Assembly: GCA_900752445.1 (NCBI GenBank)
Contig: CAADVN010000313.1
Location: 1 to 5,250 of the forward strand
Length of the DNA stretch: 5,250 nucleotides
Direction: 5' to 3'
From: an uncultured Oscillospiraceae bacterium
Lineage (GTDB): Bacteria > Bacillota > Clostridia > Oscillospirales > Oscillospiraceae
Shown here piece after piece: positions 1 through 4,095 of the stretch (positions are counted from its first letter, which is position 1; each line of letters starts with the position of its first letter). The position numbers and the translations under genes are program-made. The notes below the pieces were generated by a model, which saw only the letters and a program-made list of their open reading frames with translations, did not search any database and was not told where the DNA came from.

Positions 1-99
1 CAAGGCCGCCGACCCGTGGGCGTAGGCACCTCGGGGAATAGGCGTTCATCGGTTTCAGCAAAGGACACGTTCGCATTTGACAGAGGGGGCCGATCATGA
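1..99 (+). CDS. possible C-terminal tail of an upstream gene (partial)
   Basis: Reading from base 1 there is an open frame of 32 codons ending in a TGA at 97-99, which overlaps the ATG of the next gene as ATGA. The peptide is rich in Arg, Gly and Ser (it ends AKDTFAFDRGGRS) and I do not recognise a family. The ATGA overlap is typical of translationally coupled genes and is the main argument for it being real. Against it, 32 open codons are not unusual in GC-rich DNA, the other two forward frames have stops here, and there is no start in view. It could equally be non-coding leader sequence. Confidence 0.27.
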   Translation, partial: QGRRPVGVGTSGNRRSSVSAKDTFAFDRGGRS

Positions 100-473
100 A
101 AACGGTTCTATTTATATCGTCAAACAAGATGCTGGGGCAGGGCCTGTCTGAGGCTATCCGCTCGAAGCCGGAGCTCGATTTTCTGTGGGCGGCCCAGCTC
201 AATTATCCGCAGGCCGCCGTCGGAGTGGACATCTTCCATGCGGATGTGGTGATATTGGATATCGTGGACCAGACGGATATGGAGCAGGCGGTCGAGCTCT
301 GCCGCTCACTCCGGCAGGGCGGACAGGCGGTGAGGATACTGCTTCTGGTAAGGCCGGAGCGTGCAGTTGTGCGCACTGTGGCCGTGGAGGCCAAGAATGC
401 AGGTCTGGCGGATGATTTCGTCTTTTACGACAGTTCCCTCAGTTATCTTTTGGCGAAGTTGGCGGCCTTTTAG
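96..473 (+). CDS. stand-alone degenerate response-regulator receiver domain protein
   Basis: This 125-residue protein has the alternating strand/helix pattern of a CheY-like receiver and no output domain. Strand 1 is KTVLFIS (2-8), helix 1 is MLGQGLSEAIRS, and strand 3 is DVVILDIVD (50-58), with Asp55 at the phospho-acceptor position. The other catalytic positions look lost. The acidic pair after strand 1 is replaced by Ser-Ser-Asn (8-10). The strand-4 Thr/Ser region reads LLLVRPE. The Lys expected after strand 5 is replaced in DDFVFYDSS, although the following DSS resembles the usual KDSS. Phosphorylation by the normal Mg-dependent route is therefore unlikely, and it may act by protein contact. 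The start is supported by GAGGGGG (83-89), six bases upstream. A terminator follows closely, so it seems to end its transcription unit. The amino-terminal half resembles NarL/FixJ receivers. An atypical receiver like the one in CpaE/TadZ is an alternative. Fold confidence is good; function is unknown. Confidence 0.82.
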   Translation: MKTVLFISSNKMLGQGLSEAIRSKPELDFLWAAQLNYPQAAVGVDIFHADVVILDIVDQTDMEQAVELCRSLRQGGQAVRILLLVRPERAVVRTVAVEAKNAGLADDFVFYDSSLSYLLAKLAAF

Positions 474-484
474 CGAGTCGCCCG

Positions 485-508
485 TGCCGCCGGGGACGGC
501 AGTTTTTT
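485..508 (+). terminator. intrinsic terminator after the receiver gene
   Basis: TGCCG (485-489) pairs with CGGCA (497-501), with an additional inner C-G pair across one mismatch. The hairpin is followed after one G by six T (503-508). It lies 12 bases after the stop of the receiver gene and before the next promoter-like element, which is the expected place. The stem is short, so efficiency may be moderate. Confidence 0.7.
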
Positions 509-520
509 CTCAAAAGCAGA

Positions 521-549
521 TAGAATTGGCCGGATATAACGTGTATAAT
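521..549 (+). promoter_or_regulatory. putative sigma-A promoter for the binding-protein/sensor operon
   Basis: TATAAT at 544-549 is a perfect -10 hexamer in an AT-rich patch just after the terminator. With a 17-base spacer the -35 would be TAGAAT (521-526), which matches TTGACA at only three positions, so the -35 is weak and an activator may be needed. A second, weaker -10-like TATAAC lies at 535-540. The predicted start of transcription near 556 would give a leader of about 30 bases. Confidence 0.5.
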
Positions 550-554
550 GTATT

Positions 555-568
555 CAGCCCATATGCTC
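555..568 (+). repeat. CAGnCCATATGCTC motif, copy 1
   Basis: CAGCCCATATGCTC lies between the -10 and the ribosome binding site of the binding-protein gene and matches 3676-3689 at 13 of 14 positions in the same orientation. A shared regulator site is possible, but two copies are thin evidence. Confidence 0.3.
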
Positions 569-570
569 AA

Positions 571-578
571 AAGAGGTG
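571..578 (+). promoter_or_regulatory. ribosome binding site fixing a GTG start
   Basis: AAGAGGTG ends seven bases before the GTG at 586. It is close to the AGGAGGTG consensus. No ATG in this frame lies nearby upstream, and the GTG gives a correct lipoprotein signal peptide, so it decides the start. Confidence 0.75.
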
Positions 579-585
579 ACGAGGT

Positions 586-1953
586 GTGGCAGTCCAAAAA
601 ATCGCGGCGCTTTTGCTCTCCGCGCTCATACTGTCCTGCTTTACCGGCTGCTCCGGCACGCCGAAGGAGGAGACGCCGACCACTATAACGGTCTGGCATG
701 TTTACGGCGGGCAGACGGATTCCCCGCTCAACGACCTCATCGAGCAGTTCAACCAGACCGTGGGAAAAGAGCGGCAGATAAACGTGCAGGTCACATCCGT
801 GTCCAACACCAACACGATACACGAGCTGGTGCTGGCGGCCGCCAACGGGGAACCGGGCGCTTCGGAGCTGCCCGACCTCTTTGTCTCCTATCCCAAAACC
901 GTGATGGCGCTGCCCGACGACGGCATTTTGGTGGACTACCGGGACTACTTCAGCGAGGAGGATCTGTCCGCCTTCATCCCGGCCTTCATAGAGGAGGGTA
1001 CGGTAAATGACCGCCTGGTCGTGCTGCCCGTGGCCAAATCCACGGAGATCATGTACATCAACAAGACCCTCTTCGACCGCTTCTCACATGCCACGGGCGT
1101 GACAATAGATGACCTCGACACCTGGGAGGGGCTTTTCAGGGCCGCGGAGGCCTATGCTGCCTGGACCGACGGGCTGACGCCGGATGTCCCGGGCGACGCC
1201 AAAGCCATGTTCGTCCACGACTACTACTTCAACTATTTCCAGGTGGGGGCGGAATCCCTGGGCGAGGATTTCTTCAATGGAGACGAGCTGGCCTTCGGCC
1301 CCGCATTTCAGACGGCGTGGGAGCCGCTGGCTAACGCTGCGATTCAGGGCGGCGTCTGGCTCAAGGGCGGCTACGCGACAGAGTCCATCCGCACCGGCGA
1401 CAGCATCGTCAGGGTGGCGTCCTCAGCCAGCATCCTCTATTACAGCGATGTAGTGACCTACCCGGACAACACGTCGGAGGACATCACCATCATCGCCCGT
1501 CCCTGCCCGGTATTTGAAAACGGAGAAAAACTGGTGATGCAAAGGGGCGCGGGCTTCTGCACCGTGCGCTCCACCCCGGAGCGGGAGCAGGCCGCCGTGA
1601 CCTTCCTCAAGTGGCTGACCGAACCCGAACACAATGTGGAGTTCGTAACCCGGACGGGCTATATGCCCGTGACCCGGGAGGCCTTTGAAAACGAGCTGCC
1701 GAAGGCCATTGAGGGCCTGGAGAGCGTCAAATACGCCTCGCTCTATGAGGCCTATTTGGAAACGCAGGCAAACTATAAGTTTTATGTGCCGCCGCAGCTG
1801 GAGACCTATCTGAGCCTTGAAACGGCACTGGAGGACCATGTCAGGGCTCAGCTCGCGCTGGGCCGCCAGGACTATCTGAACGCCGGTGAGACCGGGCTGG
1901 AGCGGATAAGCGCGGAACGGCTCGAGGCTTTCCGGGAGCTGATGGAGCGATAA
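586..1953 (+). CDS. lipoprotein, extracellular solute-binding protein family 1 (sugar-type)
   Basis: This 455-residue protein starts with a lipoprotein signal: a positive Lys5, a hydrophobic core, then FTGC with the lipidated Cys22. The mature protein begins with a Ser/Gly/Pro/Glu linker and ITVWHVYGG, the strand that opens family 1 binding proteins. Further family hallmarks are the LPVAKSTEIMYINKTLFDRF segment (about 147-166), the DTWEGLFRAAEAYA helix (about 178-191), and the C-terminal FLKWLTEPEHNVEF...TGYMPVT block (about 340-366). Length fits the family (400-460). Such proteins capture sugars or oligosaccharides outside the membrane for CUT1-type ABC transporters. Here, however, no permease or ATPase lies on either side; the next gene, 21 bases on, is a membrane sensor with a DNA-binding tail. 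I infer a co-receptor role or a transporter encoded elsewhere. The ligand cannot be read from sequence. Confidence 0.9.
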   Translation: MAVQKIAALLLSALILSCFTGCSGTPKEETPTTITVWHVYGGQTDSPLNDLIEQFNQTVGKERQINVQVTSVSNTNTIHELVLAAANGEPGASELPDLFVSYPKTVMALPDDGILVDYRDYFSEEDLSAFIPAFIEEGTVNDRLVVLPVAKSTEIMYINKTLFDRFSHATGVTIDDLDTWEGLFRAAEAYAAWTDGLTPDVPGDAKAMFVHDYYFNYFQVGAESLGEDFFNGDELAFGPAFQTAWEPLANAAIQGGVWLKGGYATESIRTGDSIVRVASSASILYYSDVVTYPDNTSEDITIIARPCPVFENGEKLVMQRGAGFCTVRSTPEREQAAVTFLKWLTEPEHNVEFVTRTGYMPVTREAFENELPKAIEGLESVKYASLYEAYLETQANYKFYVPPQLETYLSLETALEDHVRAQLALGRQDYLNAGETGLERISAERLEAFRELMER

Positions 1954-1960
1954 CATAAGG

Positions 1961-1970
1961 AAGGAGGAGA
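1961..1970 (+). promoter_or_regulatory. strong ribosome binding site fixing a GTG start
   Basis: AAGGAGGAGA contains a perfect AGGAGG (1962-1967), seven bases before the GTG at 1975. It lies in the 21-base gap after the binding-protein stop, showing that the two genes form one unit with independent strong initiation. The next in-frame start (ATG at 2038) has no comparable site, so GTG 1975 is preferred. Confidence 0.85.
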
Positions 1971-1974
1971 CGCC

Positions 1975-3567
1975 GTGCTGAATAAGCTGAGGGAGTTCCG
2001 GGCGCTGAACGCCTTTGCCAAAAGGCAGAGCGTGGGTATGCAGAGAAAGCTGATGCTCTACTGGGTGTCCATGATCCTCGTGGTCTTTGCGGCGGTCATC
2101 CTCCTCTTGTCTATTGCCGGAGCCTTTTCTCAAAACGACGTGCAGCTCCATGAGGTGATGGAGCTGCACATGAACAACACAAGGGACAGCCTGACCAGTC
2201 ATCTCGACCGCCTGACCGCCCAGAGCCTGAAGCTCTCCAGGGAGCTTAGCCGCGAGCTTGAAGCGGCGCTGGCGCAGGAGGGCGTCACGCTCGGGGAAGC
2301 CAACGACGACCCGGAGCGGCTGCTGAGGCTGCAGCAGGTCATGTACCCGCTGGTCAACACGACCCTGCAGACAGCCGACTGCAACGGCGCATATGTGATA
2401 CTGGACGCGACGGCCAACACCTCTTTGGAGGTGGCGGAGCACTCGCGGAGCGGCATCCACCTGCGCTACTCCAACCTCAGCGCCAGCAGCCCGGTCACGC
2501 CTACGGTGGTCTACTTCCGCGGTATCCCCGACATCGCCCGGCAAAAGGATCTGGAGCTGCACAACAGATGGAACCTGGAGTTTGACACCGACCAGCTCCC
2601 GGGCTGCCGGGAGCTCATGGACAGCTCCGTGGACAGGCCGGCGGAGCGCTATTTTTGGTCCCGCCGGATTGATCTGAAGGACACTTGGGAGTCCGCCATG
2701 CTGCTGTGCGTCCCCATCGTTGGCGGCGATGGGAGCATATACGGCGTCTGCGGCGTCGAGCTGAGCGCGCTGTACTTCCAATTGTCCTATCCCGCGCTGG
2801 ATGGAAAATTCGGCTCCGCCGTGACCGTGCTGGCCCCTTTGCGGGACGGCCGGCTCATGCTCTCCGAGGGGCTGGTCGGCAGCGTCAGCGGCACCTATCT
2901 GGACGGACACGAGACCCTCGCCATCCACCAGGGGCGCTACTACAACGAATACGACTCGGGCTCCGAGCGGTATATCGGCCTGCACCAGACCATGCAGATA
3001 TCCAGAGGCGAGGCCGGGGACACCGTCTGGGCCGCCGCCATCCTGATACCGCAGGACAGCTACGCCGCATACACTGCGGGCGTGCAAAAGACCTGGGTCA
3101 TCGCGGCCCTGGGGCTGCTTCTGGCGCTCTTGGCTCTCTCCTTCTTTCTGTCGCGGAGATTTGTCCGGCCCATCACCGACAGCCTTAAGCGCTTCCAGCT
3201 GGAGGAAATGCCGGAGCCAGGCATATACTCCGGCATCTCCGAGGTGGACGAGCTCGCGGAGTTCCTGCACGCCCGGGCGCGGAACCAACGGCTGGAACAG
3301 GGCGACCTGCCGCCCAATATAGCGGAGCTATTCGACCAGTTCGTGGAGCGTAAGGACCTGCTCACGGAGGCAGAGCGGAACATCCTCCGCTACTATATAG
3401 ACGGGCACGAGATATCGGAAATACCCGACCTCGCGTTCATCAGCATGAGCACGGTCAGGAAGCACAACCGGAGCATCTACGAGAAACTCGGCGTGGCCTC
3501 ACGGGACGAGCTGATGCTCTACATTGACCTTCTCCGCCGCTGCGGAAGGCTTCAGGAGCTTTTCTAA
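1975..3567 (+). CDS. membrane-bound one-component regulator: Cache-like sensor with C-terminal LuxR-type HTH
   Basis: This 530-residue protein has a basic N-terminus, a first membrane helix at about 28-50 (LYWVSMILVVFAAVILLLSI) and an extracellular region of roughly 320 residues. The second helix is at about 374-393, followed by RRFVRPI, a HAMP-like start without a full HAMP domain. The extracellular part fits a double Cache sensor: SAMLLCVPIVGGDGSIYGV (about 240-258) matches the typical 'vPi...dG.i.Gv' strand pair, and TVWAAAILIPQDSYAAY precedes helix 2. After a linker of about 70 residues (EVDELAEFL, then LPPNIAELFDQF) comes a LuxR/NarL-type HTH at 463-530. It starts LTEAERNILRYYIDGHE, with the recognition helix in ISMSTVRKHNRSIYEKLGV. 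The domain order implies ligand sensing outside and DNA binding at the membrane, with no kinase or receiver. It probably works with the binding lipoprotein encoded just upstream. I recall similar LuxR-tailed sensors in Clostridia beside binding proteins, but have not verified this here. The target promoters are unknown; its own operon and the next one are candidates. Confidence 0.9.
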   Translation: MLNKLREFRALNAFAKRQSVGMQRKLMLYWVSMILVVFAAVILLLSIAGAFSQNDVQLHEVMELHMNNTRDSLTSHLDRLTAQSLKLSRELSRELEAALAQEGVTLGEANDDPERLLRLQQVMYPLVNTTLQTADCNGAYVILDATANTSLEVAEHSRSGIHLRYSNLSASSPVTPTVVYFRGIPDIARQKDLELHNRWNLEFDTDQLPGCRELMDSSVDRPAERYFWSRRIDLKDTWESAMLLCVPIVGGDGSIYGVCGVELSALYFQLSYPALDGKFGSAVTVLAPLRDGRLMLSEGLVGSVSGTYLDGHETLAIHQGRYYNEYDSGSERYIGLHQTMQISRGEAGDTVWAAAILIPQDSYAAYTAGVQKTWVIAALGLLLALLALSFFLSRRFVRPITDSLKRFQLEEMPEPGIYSGISEVDELAEFLHARARNQRLEQGDLPPNIAELFDQFVERKDLLTEAERNILRYYIDGHEISEIPDLAFISMSTVRKHNRSIYEKLGVASRDELMLYIDLLRRCGRLQELF

Positions 3568-3639
3568 GGCCAACTGCTCAATACAGCAACGCCCACAAAC
3601 CCAGCCTAACGGTTTTGTGCGCGTTCTCTATTATCCAAT

Positions 3640-3673
3640 GGATACTTTTTGCAAAATGCGGTAAAAAGTATCC
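3640..3673. repeat. inverted repeat with perfect 11-bp arms
   Basis: GGATACTTTTT (3640-3650) and AAAAAGTATCC (3663-3673) are exact reverse complements around a 12-base centre. In RNA the stem could extend by a G-U and a C-G pair. No T-tract follows on either strand, so it is not a standard intrinsic terminator. It may be an operator, an mRNA hairpin at the end of the sensor transcript, or a remnant of a small repeat. A third TATCC at 3632-3636 could pair with GGATA at 3640-3644, but only as a weak three-base-loop hairpin. The rest of the 174-base gap (3568-3741) holds no gene that I can support. Confidence 0.75.
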
Positions 3674-3675
3674 GG

Positions 3676-3689
3676 CAGACCATATGCTC
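3676..3689 (+). repeat. CAGnCCATATGCTC motif, copy 2
   Basis: CAGACCATATGCTC sits between the two inverted repeats ahead of the cysteine-rich gene and differs from the copy at 555-568 only at the fourth base. Both copies are in the leader regions of the two operons. Confidence 0.3.
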
Positions 3690-3693
3690 CGCC

Positions 3694-3721
3694 TTCTGCT
3701 CCTGTTATAACAGGAGCAGAA
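3694..3721. repeat. perfect 28-bp palindrome, probable operator
   Basis: TTCTGCTCCTGTTA is followed directly by its exact reverse complement TAACAGGAGCAGAA, with no spacer. It lies 20 bases before the ATG of the cysteine-rich gene and overlaps a promoter-like extended -10. No T-tract follows on either strand, which argues against a terminator. The most economical reading is a binding site for a dimeric regulator that would occlude the promoter. In RNA it could also fold into a hairpin just upstream of the ribosome binding site. Confidence 0.75.
3703..3711 (+). promoter_or_regulatory. putative extended -10 promoter inside the palindrome
   Basis: TGTTATAAC reads as TGn followed by TATAAC, one base from the TATAAT consensus. 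No good -35 is present (TATGCT at 3683-3688 with a 17-base spacer), but extended -10 promoters can manage without one. Transcription would start near 3718, about 24 bases before the ATG at 3742. Part of the match follows from the palindrome centre itself, so confidence is modest. Confidence 0.4.
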
Positions 3722-3726
3722 ATGTA

Positions 3727-3733
3727 AAGGAGG
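3727..3733 (+). promoter_or_regulatory. ribosome binding site deciding the start at 3742
   Basis: AAGGAGG lies eight bases before the ATG at 3742. An in-frame ATG exists at 3649, but it has no ribosome binding site and would place both inverted repeats inside the coding region, so it is rejected. Confidence 0.85.
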
Positions 3734-3741
3734 CACGCGGT

Positions 3742-4095
3742 ATGACAAGTCTGTTGTCCGGCCATCTGGAGGATTGTTCAACACCGCAGTATTTCTGCTT
3801 TTCCATTCGCTGCGAGGTGTGCGGAGAATATTGGTACAGCAGCAGCATACCTTTTTCCAAAGCGGCGCAGGCGTCGGAGCACCGTGAGAAAAAGGAGCTC
3901 TACGACGCCATCTACCAGCGCGAGCGGCAGCGTGCCCGGCTGAGCGCCGGGCAGGAGGCGAGGGAGCGCTTCAGCCAATGCCCCATCTGCCGGAGGCTGG
4001 TCTGCGACTCCTGCTTTCTCATCTGCGACGAGATGGATATGTGCCGTGAGTGCGCCGGGAGAATGAAGGAGCCTGGGGAGCCGGTGGCGCCATGA
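3742..4095 (+). CDS. small cysteine-rich, probable zinc-binding protein of unknown function
   Basis: This 117-residue protein has no signal peptide or membrane helix and is presumably cytoplasmic. An N-terminal CxxC knuckle (Cys24-Cys27, RCEVCGEYW) is followed by a charged, Arg/Glu/Lys-rich helical stretch (about 44-78). A dense C-terminal cluster then has Cys80, Cys83, Cys88, Cys91, Cys95, Cys101 and Cys104, that is CPIC, CDSC and CREC pairs. Eleven cysteines in all, with His47 between the clusters, suggest two or three zinc sites of ribbon or treble-clef type. I do not recognise a named family. Its stop overlaps the ATG of the next, membrane-sensor-like gene (ATGA, 4092-4095), so the two are likely translationally coupled and functionally linked. 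An adaptor or nucleic-acid-binding role is possible but not shown. Confidence 0.82.
   Translation: MTSLLSGHLEDCSTPQYFCFSIRCEVCGEYWYSSSIPFSKAAQASEHREKKELYDAIYQRERQRARLSAGQEARERFSQCPICRRLVCDSCFLICDEMDMCRECAGRMKEPGEPVAP

Noticed and set aside
77..82. Perfect -35 hexamer TTGACA ahead of the receiver gene
   Set aside because: No -10 lies at a usual spacing (TTTATA and TATATC are about 30 bases downstream and inside the gene), so it is probably coincidental.
461..491. GGCGGC (461-466) complementary to GCCGCC (486-491), which could compete with the terminator stem
   Set aside because: Six GC-rich bases pairing by chance is expected here, the left arm is inside the coding end of the receiver gene, and nothing else suggests an attenuator.
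1423..3288. Long open frame of 621 codons on the minus strand
   Set aside because: It is antisense to two well-supported genes, its protein is rich in Arg, Gln, His and Gly without recognisable domains, and such long antisense frames are common in GC-rich coding DNA with strong third-base bias.
3594..3619. Bulged hairpin CACAAACC / GGTTTTGTG after the sensor gene as a terminator
   Set aside because: The stem is short, AT-rich and bulged, and no T-tract follows it.
3694..3721. The 28-bp palindrome read as an intrinsic terminator or CRISPR repeat
   Set aside because: There is no T-run after it on either strand and no second copy or regular spacing in the window.
3649..3741. Upstream ATG in frame with the cysteine-rich gene, adding 31 residues
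   Set aside because: No ribosome binding site precedes it, and the extension would translate both inverted repeats; AAGGAGG before 3742 clearly marks the real start.
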